A stretch of DNA of 64,000 bases from Vulcanimicrobiota bacterium (GCA_019637395.1 JAHBVR010000016.1:62001-126000), one strand, 5' to 3'. Numbered from the stretch's first letter, positions 44,955 through 54,364 are shown. A program made the numbers and translations. Notes: generated by a model not told the origin, from the sequence alone.

Positions 44955-46340
44955 ATGTCTACACAAACCTTCGCCACTGACCATACGCCGGTGGAATCCC
45001 TGGGGCAGCCCTACGCCTATCCGCCCAAGCGCGAATTCTATGAACCCGATTGGACACGCATCCATGGTTGGAAGAACGTCACCCGCGAGGAGTGGGAAGA
45101 CGCCATGTGGCAGCGCAAGAACACCGTCAAGAGCCTGAAAGAACTCAAGGAACTCCTGGGCGACAAACTGCCCGACTCGCTGGCCGAATCGCTGCAGCAG
45201 GACATCGAAACGCGCGCCACCATGTCGCTGCTCGTTCCTCCGCAGATGATCAACACCATGAACGTCGATGATCTTTGGAACGACCCGGTGCGCCGCTATA
45301 TGCTGCCGGCCTTCGCCGATCGCCGCACCGACTGGCCCAATCACCCCAAAGCCAGCCGCGATAGCCTGCACGAAGCCGACATGTGGGTGGTCGAAGGCCT
45401 GACCCACCGGTATCCCACCAAGGTTTTGGCCGAGCTGTTGTCCACTTGCCCGCAATATTGTGGCCACTGCACCCGCATGGATCTGGTGGGCAACAGCACG
45501 CCCACCGTGCAGAAGCTGCGCTTCAACATCAAGCAACCCGAGCGCCACCGCATGATTTTGCAGTATCTCAAGGAACACAACGCCATTCGCGACGTGGTCG
45601 TCTCGGGCGGCGACGTGGCCAACCTGCCTCCGCAGCAACTCGAGGATTTCGTCAGCGAACTGATCGAGATTCCCCACATCCGCGACATTCGTCTGGCCTC
45701 CAAAGGCCTGATGGCCATTCCCCAGCACTTCCTGCAGGGCACCGTGCTGCGTTCGATGGAGCGCCTGGCCAAAAAAGCCCGTAAACACGACGTGGACCTG
45801 GCCTTGCACACCCACGTCAACCACGCCCAGCAGGTCACCCCACTGGTGGCCGAGGCGGCCCAAATGTTGCTCGACTTCGGTTTCCGCGACGTGCGCAACC
45901 AGGGCGTGCTGCTGCGCGGCGTCAACACCACCTCGGAAGCTCTCCTGGATCTCTGCTTTACCCTGCTCGATCGCGGCCACATCATGCCCTACTATTTCTA
46001 TATGTGCGACATGATTCCGAATTCGGAGCACTGGCGCATCGCCGTGCACGAGGCGCAGGCGCTGCAGCATGACATCATGGGTTACATGCCCGGCTACGCC
46101 ACTCCCCGCCTGCTTTGCGACGTGCCTTTCGTGGGCAAGCGCTGGGTGCACCAGGTAGCCGAATACGACCGCGACCGCGGCATCAGCTACTGGACCAAGA
46201 ACTACCGCACCACCATCGAGGCCGAAGATTCCGCCGCCCTGAACAAGCGTTATGAATACTACGATCCGATCTATACGCTGCCCACCATCGGCCAGGAATG
46301 GTGGAAAGAAAACGCCGAAAAAGAAGCGGTTGCCCATTAG
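44955..46340 (+). CDS. kamA: Lysine 2,3-aminomutase family radical SAM enzyme
   Basis: 461 residues from ATG 44955; ATG 44937 is possible. STCPQYCGHCTR (Cys165, Cys169, Cys172) is the radical SAM cluster site with the Tyr-Cys and His-Cys spacing of KamA. VVVSGGDVANLP and HTHVNHAQQVTP follow as in the aminomutases. The late VGKR Lys is a candidate for the pyridoxal phosphate link. KamA moves the alpha amino group of lysine to the beta carbon; beta-lysine serves in osmoprotection or degradation. No lysine fermentation genes are near, and glutamate 2,3-aminomutase activity is not excluded. Its stop overlaps the radA start (TAGTG). Confidence 0.85.
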   Translation: MSTQTFATDHTPVESLGQPYAYPPKREFYEPDWTRIHGWKNVTREEWEDAMWQRKNTVKSLKELKELLGDKLPDSLAESLQQDIETRATMSLLVPPQMINTMNVDDLWNDPVRRYMLPAFADRRTDWPNHPKASRDSLHEADMWVVEGLTHRYPTKVLAELLSTCPQYCGHCTRMDLVGNSTPTVQKLRFNIKQPERHRMILQYLKEHNAIRDVVVSGGDVANLPPQQLEDFVSELIEIPHIRDIRLASKGLMAIPQHFLQGTVLRSMERLAKKARKHDVDLALHTHVNHAQQVTPLVAEAAQMLLDFGFRDVRNQGVLLRGVNTTSEALLDLCFTLLDRGHIMPYYFYMCDMIPNSEHWRIAVHEAQALQHDIMGYMPGYATPRLLCDVPFVGKRWVHQVAEYDRDRGISYWTKNYRTTIEAEDSAALNKRYEYYDPIYTLPTIGQEWWKENAEKEAVAH

Positions 46341-47743
46341 TGCCACCCAAGGCCCGGGCGGTCTATAGCTGCCAGAACTGCGGCGCCCAGTCCAGCAAAT
46401 GGTCTGGGCGCTGTTCTGATTGTGGCCAGTGGAACACCATGCAGGCCGAGGTGCAGGAACGCCGCTCCACCGGCATGGCGCTCACTCTGGAGGGCGCCCC
46501 GCCGGTGCCCATGGACAAAGTCGAAGTGCTGGACGAACCGCGCTTCTCCACCGGGGTGGACGAACTCGACCGGGTCCTGGGCGGCGGAGTGGTCCCGGGT
46601 TCGCTGGTGCTGTTGGGAGGCCCGCCCGGGATCGGGAAGTCCACGCTGCTGCTGCAGATCTGCCAGAAGTTGCGCACCACCCGACCGCCCATCCTGTATG
46701 TCAGCGGCGAGGAGTCAGCCCGCCAGATTCGCCTGCGCGCCGACCGCCTCAAAGTCCACGGCGACGGCGTGTTGCTGCTCTCGGAAACGCGCCTGGAGGC
46801 CATCGAAGCTCAGATCCAGGCGGTCCGCCCCGGCCTGGTGATCGTCGACTCGATCCAGACTCTTTTCAAGAGTGACCTGGCGCCGGCGCCCGGCAGCGTC
46901 ACCCAGGTGCGCGAGTGCGCCGCCTCGCTGATGCGCGTGGCCAAGAAAGAAGAAGTGCCTATTTTCCTGGTGGGCCATGTCACCAAAGAAGGTCAGTTGG
47001 CCGGACCGCGGGTACTGGAACACTTGGTGGACACGGTGCTTTACTTCGAAGGCGACGGCAATCACAACCTCAGGGCCCTGCGCAGCGTGAAGAACCGCTT
47101 CGGAGCCAGCCACGAGGTAGGTCTCTTCGAAATGTCGGCGCTGGGACTGCAGGCCATCCACGACGCCAGCGGATTCTTCCTGAGCCAGCGGCGCAGCAAT
47201 ACGGCCGGCACCATCATTTTTCCGTCGATGGAGGGGAGCCGACCGGTGCTGGTTGAGTTGCAGGCGCTGGTCAATAAATCCATCGCCGCGGAAAGCGGGG
47301 GGTCGCCCACGCGCCGAGCGGTGGGGCTGGACGGCAACCGGCTGAGCCTGCTGTTGGCCGTGATGTCGCGCAGGTTGTCCGGGCTGGCCACCGGCAAGTC
47401 CGATGTCTATGCCAACTGCGCCGGCGGCCTGCGCCTGTCGGAGCCGGCCCTGGATTTGCCGCTGGTGCTGGCCATCGCTTCCTCTCGTCTGGACGCCCCC
47501 GTCCCCTCGGGCCTGGCCGCTTGCGGGGAGGTGGGCCTGACCGGCGAGGTACGCTCCATCACTCAATTGGAGCCGCGTCTTAAGGAGCTGGCCAAGATGG
47601 GATTCGAGAAAGTGCTGGTTCCCGCTCATGGAGCCAAACCGGAAGGGCTGGGCAAGCTCAAGCTTATCGGAGTCAACACGCTGAGCGAAGCCCTCAAGGC
47701 TGCAACAATTCTAAAACAGGCCCCGACCGTCGAGGTGATCTGA
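46340..47743 (+). CDS. radA: DNA repair protein RadA
   Basis: 467 residues from GTG 46340, the last base of the kamA stop. The C4 zinc finger is Cys11, Cys14, Cys25 and Cys28. GGPPGIGKST (Lys100) is the Walker A, VIVDSIQTLF the Walker B, and KNRFG at 251-255 the RadA-specific motif. The C-terminal part (about 285-467) is the Lon protease-like domain without a catalytic Ser-Lys pair. RadA drives branch migration in homologous recombination. Coupling to kamA is not a known functional pairing. Confidence 0.95.
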   Translation: MPPKARAVYSCQNCGAQSSKWSGRCSDCGQWNTMQAEVQERRSTGMALTLEGAPPVPMDKVEVLDEPRFSTGVDELDRVLGGGVVPGSLVLLGGPPGIGKSTLLLQICQKLRTTRPPILYVSGEESARQIRLRADRLKVHGDGVLLLSETRLEAIEAQIQAVRPGLVIVDSIQTLFKSDLAPAPGSVTQVRECAASLMRVAKKEEVPIFLVGHVTKEGQLAGPRVLEHLVDTVLYFEGDGNHNLRALRSVKNRFGASHEVGLFEMSALGLQAIHDASGFFLSQRRSNTAGTIIFPSMEGSRPVLVELQALVNKSIAAESGGSPTRRAVGLDGNRLSLLLAVMSRRLSGLATGKSDVYANCAGGLRLSEPALDLPLVLAIASSRLDAPVPSGLAACGEVGLTGEVRSITQLEPRLKELAKMGFEKVLVPAHGAKPEGLGKLKLIGVNTLSEALKAATILKQAPTVEVI

Positions 47744-47846
47744 CCTCGGAAGATTTACCGAGGGTTAAAGTAGAGTTCCCCGGTTTTTCCCCCACTTTTT
47801 TCTGGCCTGATATTTTGGTAGCAGAGAAAGAACAGGAGCGACCAGG

Positions 47847-48431
47847 ATGTTCACCAGCACAGCCAACCGTATCGATCCCCAGAGAGGCCTGCCCAACCGG
47901 CCGGGCCAGCGTGGCTCCTCCTCCGATCTACCGGCCGGATTGGCCCTGACGCAGATCGTTTCCGGTGTTCTGGAGAACTGGGACGACATCGAGCGCCAGA
48001 TGCCCTGGTATCAGCCGCCCAGAACCGACCGCGAACCGGTTCGCCAGCAGGTAGTGCAAGAAACGGCCCTCAGCCAGAAGCCCCAGGCCAAGGAAGAGAA
48101 AGGTAAGCCCCTGAGCGACTCTCCCGGTGCCGTAACCGAGGGCGAAGAAGGCCTGCTGGGCGAGAAAACTCCCGTTTCGGCCGTCAAAGAAACCACGGCG
48201 GTCAAAGTCGAGAGCGCCACGGCCGAAAAGACCCCCGAGAAAACGGCCGAAGTCACCGCCCAGGCCGCCCTCAACTGGCGGGCCCCGGAAATGCCCAAAA
48301 TCGAAGGCCAGGCTGTCCCCGCCTCGTTCGCCGTGCCCAATCACAGCGCCGGCGCCAGCGGCTTCGGCAATACCTGGTCCCACGCGGCTGCCGCCCGGCA
48401 GGGCGACAACAGCATCATCCTCTCGGAGTAG
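47847..48431 (+). CDS. Disordered Glu/Lys/Pro-rich protein, unknown
   Basis: 194 residues behind CAGGAG. Nearly the whole chain is low complexity: Lys/Glu/Thr/Ala-rich from residue 70 to 145 (TTAVKVESATAEKTPEKTAE). Only residues 30-60 (LTQIVSGVLENWDDIERQMP) could form an ordered helix. No signal peptide or membrane segment. Not recognised. Between radA and this gene (47744-47846) there is a 6-bp hairpin CCTCGG/CCGAGG without a clear U run. Confidence 0.55.
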   Translation: MFTSTANRIDPQRGLPNRPGQRGSSSDLPAGLALTQIVSGVLENWDDIERQMPWYQPPRTDREPVRQQVVQETALSQKPQAKEEKGKPLSDSPGAVTEGEEGLLGEKTPVSAVKETTAVKVESATAEKTPEKTAEVTAQAALNWRAPEMPKIEGQAVPASFAVPNHSAGASGFGNTWSHAAAARQGDNSIILSE

Positions 48432-48539
48432 AATAATTTTCGGCGTCCCCCGGAATTTCAGCAAGAGGTTTGGCGACTCGGCGTAAATCTTACCAAAGTG
48501 GGGAAAAGACCTCTGTCATGCCCTCGATGGGAGTAGCCC

Positions 48540-50819
48540 GTGTCCAGTAAACAACGTGAAAAGCTACAGCGCTTTGCGATCGCGCTGATCAGCGTCTTCT
48601 TTATCATGGTCGGAGGAGCCGGTCTCTTTGCCGCCGCCACCGTCCACGCATTGCTCAAAGAAGTTCGCCGCGACCTGCCCAAGGCCGAGCAACTGGCCTA
48701 CTTCGAGCCCTCCCAGACCACCAAAATCTACGCCTCCAACGGTAAGCTGATCGCCACCCTTTACCGCGAGAATCGCACTTACATGCCGCTCAAGAAAATC
48801 TCGCCGTGGATGCCCAAGGCTGCTCTGGCCATCGAGGACACCAACTTCTACCAGCATCGCGGCGTCGATCCCAAAGGCATCATCCGCGCCCTCTGGGCCA
48901 AATACTCCGCCCATGACGTGCAAGGTGCCAGCACCATCACCATGCAGTTGGCACGTAACATTTTTCTGAGCGCCGACCAGACCGCCGAGCGCAAGTTGAA
49001 AGAAACTCTGCTGGCCATCGAAATCGAGAAGAGCTTCACCAAGGACGAGATCCTGGAGATGTATCTCAACCAGATCTACCTGGGCTCCGGCGCCTACGGC
49101 GTGCAGGCCGCCAGCAGCCTGTATTTCAACAAGAGTTGCCGCGACTTGACCCCGGCACAAGCGGCCGTATTGGCCGGATTGCCGCAGTCACCCAACGAAT
49201 ATTCCCCGCTGCGTCACGAAAATAAGGCGAAAGACCGCGCCAAGGAAGTCCTCGGCCGCATGCACAACAGGGAAGTCGGCTTCCTCAGCGACGAGCAATA
49301 TGAGCGGGCTCTCCAAGAACTCGAGCACATGAAGTTCTATAATAAAAACCGCGACGAATTTCAGATTCTCGAGGTGCCCTATTTCAGCACCTACGTCATC
49401 AAGGAGCTCTACAAACGCTTTGACGAGGATACCCTCTACCGCGGCGGCTTCAAAGTCTACACCACCGTCGATCTGGACATGCAGCGCAAAGGCGAGAAAA
49501 TTCTCAAAGAACTGATCACCCGCGACGCCGAGTATTTGAACGTGCACAGCGGAGCGCTGGTGTGCATCGAGAACAAGACCGGCTTCATCAAGACCATGGT
49601 GGGCGGTCTGGGTTGGACCAAAAAGAATCAGTTCAACCGCGCCTGGCAGGCTCGGCGCCAACCGGGTAGTTCCTTCAAGCCCTTTGTCTACGCCACCGCT
49701 CTGGAGTCAGGCCTGTCGCCCGAAAGCGTGGTGCCGGACTCCCCCATCACCGTCGACGGCTACTCCCCCAAGAATTCCGACGGGCGCTTCATGGGCGCCA
49801 TCAATTTGGCCACCGCCCTGCAGAACTCTCGCAACGTGGTTTCCGTGCGCTTGCTGCAACTGGTCGGCGCCAAGCGCGTCATCTATTTTGCCCAACAGGC
49901 CGGCATCATCGAAGAATTGCCGCCTTTCCTATCGCTGGCCCTGGGCGCCTGTGACGTGCCCCCCCTGCAGATGGCCTCGGCCTACACCGTCTTCCCCAAC
50001 GCCGGACTGAAGATTCCCAGCACCCCCATCGCCCTCATCAAGGACTCCGAAGGGCGCGTGGTGGAAGACAACCGCGTAGCCATCACCAAAGAAGTCTTCT
50101 CCGAACCCACCGCCACCAACATGGTCGATATGATGAAGCGGGTCGTCGAAGCCGGCACGGCCACCAACGCCTACATGCCCAACCATGAGGTGGCCGGTAA
50201 AACGGGCACCACCGACTCCTTCCGCGACGCCTGGTTCAACGGCTACACGGCCAAATACACCACCGCCGTGTGGGTTGGCAACGATGATTATAGCCGCATG
50301 TACACTTCCTTTGGCGGTGACCTGCCGGCCCGCATCTGGCACGAGTTCATGGTCTTTGCTCTGCGCCACGACAAGTCGAGCAGCATTCAGCGCAACCACA
50401 CTTCCAAGGTGTGCGTGATGTTCTGCTCCGAATCCAACGAGCGTTGCGGGCCGGAATGTCCCAAGTTCTACCGTAAGTTTATGTACCGTAACGAAGTGCC
50501 GGCACGCTATTGCTCAACCCATGGCGCTCCCCGCGTGACCTACACGAGTGCGGATAAGAGCCGCCCTGAAGCCACCAAGGCTGCGCCGCCCAAGGCCAGG
50601 GAAGCAGCTCCTGTGGACAATGGGGAGAACGCCGCCGGGCCGGTGCCCGAGCAGGTCCAGCTGCCGCCTCCCGATGCCGCTCCCGACACGGTTCCCGTCG
50701 ACGTTCCGGCTCCACCTCCGGTAGATACGGCCCCTCCCGACCCCGGACCGGCTCCGGTGCCGGACTCGGTGCCGCTCGATCCGGGACCGCCGCCGCTACC
50801 TGAGCCCGTCCAGCCATGA
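48540..50819 (+). CDS. Class A penicillin-binding protein (PBP1a type)
   Basis: 759 residues from GTG 48540 with GGGAG upstream. One membrane anchor (about 14-36), then a GT51 glycosyltransferase (IEDTNFYQHRGVDPKGIIRA, STITMQLARN, EMYLNQIYLGSGAYG), then a transpeptidase with SSFK (Ser377, Lys380), SRN and KTGTT. It polymerises glycan strands and cross-links peptides on the outer face of the membrane. A Cys-bearing stretch follows (VMFCSESNERCGPECPKFYR), then a C-terminal tail of about 90 residues very rich in Pro and Ala. The next gene starts in its stop (ATGA). Confidence 0.95.
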   Translation: MSSKQREKLQRFAIALISVFFIMVGGAGLFAAATVHALLKEVRRDLPKAEQLAYFEPSQTTKIYASNGKLIATLYRENRTYMPLKKISPWMPKAALAIEDTNFYQHRGVDPKGIIRALWAKYSAHDVQGASTITMQLARNIFLSADQTAERKLKETLLAIEIEKSFTKDEILEMYLNQIYLGSGAYGVQAASSLYFNKSCRDLTPAQAAVLAGLPQSPNEYSPLRHENKAKDRAKEVLGRMHNREVGFLSDEQYERALQELEHMKFYNKNRDEFQILEVPYFSTYVIKELYKRFDEDTLYRGGFKVYTTVDLDMQRKGEKILKELITRDAEYLNVHSGALVCIENKTGFIKTMVGGLGWTKKNQFNRAWQARRQPGSSFKPFVYATALESGLSPESVVPDSPITVDGYSPKNSDGRFMGAINLATALQNSRNVVSVRLLQLVGAKRVIYFAQQAGIIEELPPFLSLALGACDVPPLQMASAYTVFPNAGLKIPSTPIALIKDSEGRVVEDNRVAITKEVFSEPTATNMVDMMKRVVEAGTATNAYMPNHEVAGKTGTTDSFRDAWFNGYTAKYTTAVWVGNDDYSRMYTSFGGDLPARIWHEFMVFALRHDKSSSIQRNHTSKVCVMFCSESNERCGPECPKFYRKFMYRNEVPARYCSTHGAPRVTYTSADKSRPEATKAAPPKAREAAPVDNGENAAGPVPEQVQLPPPDAAPDTVPVDVPAPPPVDTAPPDPGPAPVPDSVPLDPGPPPLPEPVQP

Positions 50820-51262
50820 AAAGATTCCTCCTGCTGGGGGCGTTGCTGGTCTGTGGCTGCGGCAGCAAGAACGGTTTCGCTGCCTTCGTGGTCAATCAGG
50901 ATGCCCAGGCGGCCGGCAGCAAGCCGGGCAAAAGCTACAACGCCGAGCCCTGTTCCTTCGTGATCGAGAAAAGCGTGTTTTTCTCAGTCATCAGTGGCGA
51001 GAAAGGCCAGCCCTCCAATCTCAATCTCAGAGTGATGTTTCCCAGAGGGAGCGTGAGCCCGAGTGAGTTCCTGGGCAAGACTCTGGAAGGCAGCCACGGC
51101 CAGGTTCAACTGGAGGGCAAGGAATACGAACTCGAGAAAATCACCGTGACCGTGCAGACCCTCCAGGACGGAGTGGCTCGAGGCAACTTCAATGCCCGCA
51201 TCAAGGGCCAGAACCCGCCCTGGGAAGTGGTCGGTTCCTTTGACGCCAAGGTCAAATCGTGA
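50816..51262 (+). CDS. Small lipoprotein downstream of PBP1a
   Basis: 148 residues. KRFLLLGALLVCGCG is a short signal with a lipobox-like VCGC, so the chain is probably lipid-anchored after Cys. The mature part is beta-rich (KITVTVQTLQDGVARGNFNA, NPPWEVVGSFDAKVK) and resembles small periplasmic beta-sandwich lipoproteins, but no family is named. Translational coupling to the PBP gene suggests an accessory role in wall synthesis, as outer lipoprotein activators have in other bacteria; that is inference from position. Confidence 0.65.
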   Translation: MKRFLLLGALLVCGCGSKNGFAAFVVNQDAQAAGSKPGKSYNAEPCSFVIEKSVFFSVISGEKGQPSNLNLRVMFPRGSVSPSEFLGKTLEGSHGQVQLEGKEYELEKITVTVQTLQDGVARGNFNARIKGQNPPWEVVGSFDAKVKS

Positions 51263-51609
51263 AGCCCGCCCTGGCCCTGCTGGGCCTGGATGAGCGGGTC
51301 CTGGCCATCGGACAGCGCGCCGTCGAATGTAATCTTCCCTTGTCCGGGATTTGGGCCGGCGACCATAACCAGGCTCTGATCGCTTCCCTGCGCCTGGGTT
51401 GCTGTGCCTTTCCCGATGCGGCGGAGCCACTCTCCTCCGCACACTGGGTGGTATACAGTGAAACCGGTGGGGATTTTCCCGCCGGCATGCAGGCTTTAGA
51501 CGTGCGTTGCTTGCACATACAGGGCCGCCGAGTCAGCGGCCCCAACCTCGATCCTGGCTGGTGCCAATGGCTGATCGAACTGGGGTTTGAACCCCTGCCA
51601 GAGGGGTAG
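51259..51609 (+). CDS. Uncharacterised 116-residue protein
   Basis: 116 residues from GTG 51259, overlapping the lipoprotein stop. The opening ALALLGLDERVLAIGQRAVE looks like the first strand and helix of a Rossmann-type fold, with IWAGDHNQALIASLRLG as the second strand and helix. The rest is short for a full dinucleotide-binding domain. Five Cys are spread through the chain. It ends the PBP operon. Not recognised. Confidence 0.55.
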   Translation: MKPALALLGLDERVLAIGQRAVECNLPLSGIWAGDHNQALIASLRLGCCAFPDAAEPLSSAHWVVYSETGGDFPAGMQALDVRCLHIQGRRVSGPNLDPGWCQWLIELGFEPLPEG

Positions 51610-51642
51610 TACCCCGCGGTATAAATCAAAGGAGTTTTTCGA

Positions 51643-52377
51643 GTGAGACGCGAGATCGATCAATGGTATAGCCCCAGCCTGAACAAGCATATGGAAATCG
51701 TGACCTACGGTCACTACGGGTTCCCCCTGCTGATGTTCCCCACGGCCGCCGCCGACTATTTGGAGTACGAACGCTTCCTATTGATCGACGCTATCGAACC
51801 CTACATCAACGCGGGCAAAGTCAAAGTCTTCAGCATCAACAGCATCAACAGCGAAGCCTGGCTCAACAAGCGGGTCCACCCCAAATATAAAGGCATTCGC
51901 CAGGCCCAGTACAACAACTACGTGACCGAGGAAGTGGTCCCGTTCATCTGGCACAAATGCGGCGGTCGCCACGGCATCATCACCACCGGCGCCAGCCTCG
52001 GAGCTTATCACTGCGTGAATCAAGTGCTGCGCCGTCCCGACCTGTTCGACGGCTGCATCGCCATGAGCGGCGGTTACAACCTGTACGACTATTTCGAGTC
52101 CTACGGCTACCACGATGACAACATCTACTTCAACAATATCCACGAGTACCTGCCCAACATGCACGGCTGGCACGTCCAGCAACTGCAGCGCAAGCACCAG
52201 ATTCACATCCTGACCGGCCAGGGCAATTATGAGAATCCGGATGACTCCCGCTGGCTCAGCGGCACCCTCTGGAGTAAGGGCATCGGCAACAATCTCGACG
52301 TCTGGGGTTGGGATATGCCTCACGACTGGCCGACCTGGCGCGCCATGCTGCCCTACTATATCGGCAGCCGCTTCTAA
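51643..52377 (+). CDS. Alpha/beta-hydrolase, esterase-like
   Basis: 244 residues from GTG 51643 behind AAAGGAG. TTGASLGAYHC holds the nucleophile Ser118 in a GxSxG elbow. HILTGQGNYENPDDSR lies at the usual Asp position, and DMPHDWPTWRAML supplies the His near the end. The same plan occurs in esterase D and in phosphate- or polyhydroxyalkanoate-type esterases. Very rich in Tyr, Asn and Trp compared with neighbours. No signal peptide, so cytosolic. Substrate unknown. Confidence 0.8.
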   Translation: MRREIDQWYSPSLNKHMEIVTYGHYGFPLLMFPTAAADYLEYERFLLIDAIEPYINAGKVKVFSINSINSEAWLNKRVHPKYKGIRQAQYNNYVTEEVVPFIWHKCGGRHGIITTGASLGAYHCVNQVLRRPDLFDGCIAMSGGYNLYDYFESYGYHDDNIYFNNIHEYLPNMHGWHVQQLQRKHQIHILTGQGNYENPDDSRWLSGTLWSKGIGNNLDVWGWDMPHDWPTWRAMLPYYIGSRF

Positions 52378-52444
52378 TCTATTTAGGGGCTCTAAGTGCC
52401 CCGCCAGCCAGTGCCGCGCAGCAGCCTGGCGCTCATAGGGCCAG

Positions 52445-52495
52445 CGCTAAAAATTGCCAGCCTCCGGTGCTTGGCAATTTTTAGCGGGCCTTTTT
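52445..52495 (+). terminator. Rho-independent terminator
   Basis: CGCTAAAAATTGCCA (52445-52459) and TGGCAATTTTTAGCG (52472-52486) form a perfect 15-bp stem with a 12-base loop, followed by GGCCTTTTT. It ends the esterase transcript and overlaps the 3' end of the heptose operon, which may use it in reverse. Confidence 0.92.
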
Positions 52496-53315
52496 ATTTG
52501 CTCTGAAAGCCCTTGTTGTCAATGCGGCGCAGGGTGCCCAAATGTGGATCGGCGCGTAGCTTCTCGAGAAACTCAGGCTCGCGCCAGGGGTCCCAAGGAG
52601 CCGACAGAAAACGGCCGCTCAAACCGTCGCTGGCATCACTCAGCAAAAAGCGGATCAATTCGGCCGGCACGGACGGAGCCACTCCGCCGGACTGGGTCTG
52701 CTTTTCGGTGTCCGCGAAGTAGCCGGGACCGGCTTTATCCGGTCCAGCTGCGCGCGTCTGCTCGTGCAGACGTGTCAGCACGAAACCAGGGGCTACGATA
52801 TTGATATCCAACTGTTCATACTCCCGCGCCAAGTTCTCAGTCAGGCGCACCAGCGCTACTTTGCTGCAGGCGTAGGCAGAGTAGCGCGGAAAAGGGGTAG
52901 CCGCTCCACCGCCGGACAGATTGACGATTTTACCTCTGGGACTTTTCAGCAAAAGCGGCAGGCAGCCTCGAATCATGCGGACCGCGCCCATGAAATTGAT
53001 AGCCAAGGTTTCTTCGAATTCAGCTAGAGAAATTTCGCCGAGCAGGCCGATGGGACCCAAGATACCGGCGTTGTTGACCAATCCGTCCAGTTGGTCCAGG
53101 GATTCGACCAGCTGCTTCACCGAGGTATTGTCGGCTACATCCAACTGGCGTAATTCATGTCCTGACCCGCTCAAGCCGGCCAGACACTCCTCCAGGGGCT
53201 GACGGTGCCGGGCGGCTACGATCACCCGCGCCCCCTGGTAGGCGGCTTCCCGGGCGATGGCCTTGCCGATGCCCATGCTCGCCCCCGTCACCAGAATGGT
53301 CTTCCCAGAAAGCAT
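52494..53315 (-). CDS. Short-chain dehydrogenase/reductase, last gene of heptose operon
   Basis: 273 residues. VTGASMGIGKAIA is the classical NAD(P)-binding Gly motif, GLVNNAGILGP the NNAG block, and YSAYACSK the catalytic Tyr and Lys. Classical SDR enzymes oxidise or reduce alcohols and ketones. The C-terminal end (LRRIDNKGFQSK) is family-like. It follows hddA by 2 bp. A role in modifying the activated heptose, for example reduction of a keto group, is inferred from position. Confidence 0.85.
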   Translation of the reverse strand: MLSGKTILVTGASMGIGKAIAREAAYQGARVIVAARHRQPLEECLAGLSGSGHELRQLDVADNTSVKQLVESLDQLDGLVNNAGILGPIGLLGEISLAEFEETLAINFMGAVRMIRGCLPLLLKSPRGKIVNLSGGGAATPFPRYSAYACSKVALVRLTENLAREYEQLDINIVAPGFVLTRLHEQTRAAGPDKAGPGYFADTEKQTQSGGVAPSVPAELIRFLLSDASDGLSGRFLSAPWDPWREPEFLEKLRADPHLGTLRRIDNKGFQSK

Positions 53316-53317
53316 GG

Positions 53318-54364
53318 TCAGGCTCGCTCCCCCAAAATGACCTGGGCCTGCTCCATTCCCGGGCCCAGGTCGGCCACCACTTTCGTCCCTTGAGGCTCGA
53401 TGCTGTAGTGTAGTCGCGGCATATTCTGACTGGCCATGTAAGACTCCAGCCGCTTATGGTGGCCGGTGCAGTAGAGCATCAGAAACCCGCCGCCGCCGGC
53501 CCCGCTGATTTTGCCGCCGAGCACGTTGCAGTTTCGGCGCACCTCCTCGTAAATCTGATCGACCCGGGTCAGACTGATTTTCGAGGACAAGTTTTTTTTG
53601 TGTATCCAATGGGTGTGCAGAAGCTCGCCCCAACGGTCATAGTTGTCAGACACAATCGCATCCTTGATTGCATAGCCAAGTTCGTGAATCCGCTTGAGGC
53701 TATCCTCCACTTGCGAGCGCTGTGGATTCGCGTCTTCCTCAAGCGCTTGATTCTGGTCCTGTAGAACCTCCAGCGCATCGCGTCGAAAGCCTGTATAGTA
53801 CAGATGGGTATTGGCCACGAACTCGGCCAGCGCGGAAGTGCCTTTAATCAGAGGAGTCACCTTCACTTCACCATCTTTGGCGATCTCAAGGCTGGTCAGG
53901 CCGCCAAAAGTAGCCATATATTGATCTTGTTTGCCCACCGGTTTCTTGAGTTTGTCTATTTCCAGGTAGCAGGCGATTTCGGCCAACTCTTGGAGAGTCA
54001 CAAATTCACGCTTATAGTGAGAAAGGGCCATCAGCAGGCCGACCAAATAACTTCCCGAGGAGCCCAGGCCTGTTCCGGCTGGCAAATCGGCCAGCGAGGA
54101 AATTTCGATCTGGTTTTCCACTCCCATGTACAGCAAGGCTTCACGGGCCAATTCGTGCTGCAGTTCGCTGGCGTGAAAGGCCACCTCGCTTTTACTGTAT
54201 TGCAGGCGCACCATTTTATCCAGTGTGGGCGGATGTAACATCAGATACATGTATTTATCGATACCAGCCGCCAAAATATACCCGCCGTGCTTCTGATAAT
54301 AGGAGGGCAAGTCAGTGCCGCCTCCACCCAAAGTAATGCGGAAGGGAGTGCGAGTTACGATCAT
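53318..54364 (-). CDS. hddA: GHMP kinase, D-glycero-D-manno-heptose 7-phosphate kinase-like
   Basis: 348 residues. RTPFRITLGGGGTDLPSYY is the N-terminus typical of HddA-type kinases. PAGTGLGSSGSYLVGLL is the GHMP phosphate loop and LGGKISGAGGGGFLML the third GHMP motif. HddA phosphorylates D-glycero-D-manno-heptose 7-phosphate at C1 with alpha geometry, the second step toward GDP-heptose. The neighbouring SIS, HAD and nucleotidyltransferase genes supply the other three steps. Overlaps the upstream gene by 4 bp. Confidence 0.85.
   Translation of the reverse strand: MIVTRTPFRITLGGGGTDLPSYYQKHGGYILAAGIDKYMYLMLHPPTLDKMVRLQYSKSEVAFHASELQHELAREALLYMGVENQIEISSLADLPAGTGLGSSGSYLVGLLMALSHYKREFVTLQELAEIACYLEIDKLKKPVGKQDQYMATFGGLTSLEIAKDGEVKVTPLIKGTSALAEFVANTHLYYTGFRRDALEVLQDQNQALEEDANPQRSQVEDSLKRIHELGYAIKDAIVSDNYDRWGELLHTHWIHKKNLSSKISLTRVDQIYEEVRRNCNVLGGKISGAGGGGFLMLYCTGHHKRLESYMASQNMPRLHYSIEPQGTKVVADLGPGMEQAQVILGERA

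Noticed and set aside
44886-46346. 486-codon open frame antisense to kamA
   Set aside because: Mirror of the kamA codons; the plus strand carries the radical SAM motif and ribosome context.
47744-47846. Terminator after radA
   Set aside because: The CCTCGG/CCGAGG stem has only 6 bp and no U run beside it.
52378-52444. tRNA-like GC-rich fold after the esterase gene
   Set aside because: No acceptor stem, anticodon loop or TTC arm could be formed; it is only the lead-in to the terminator.
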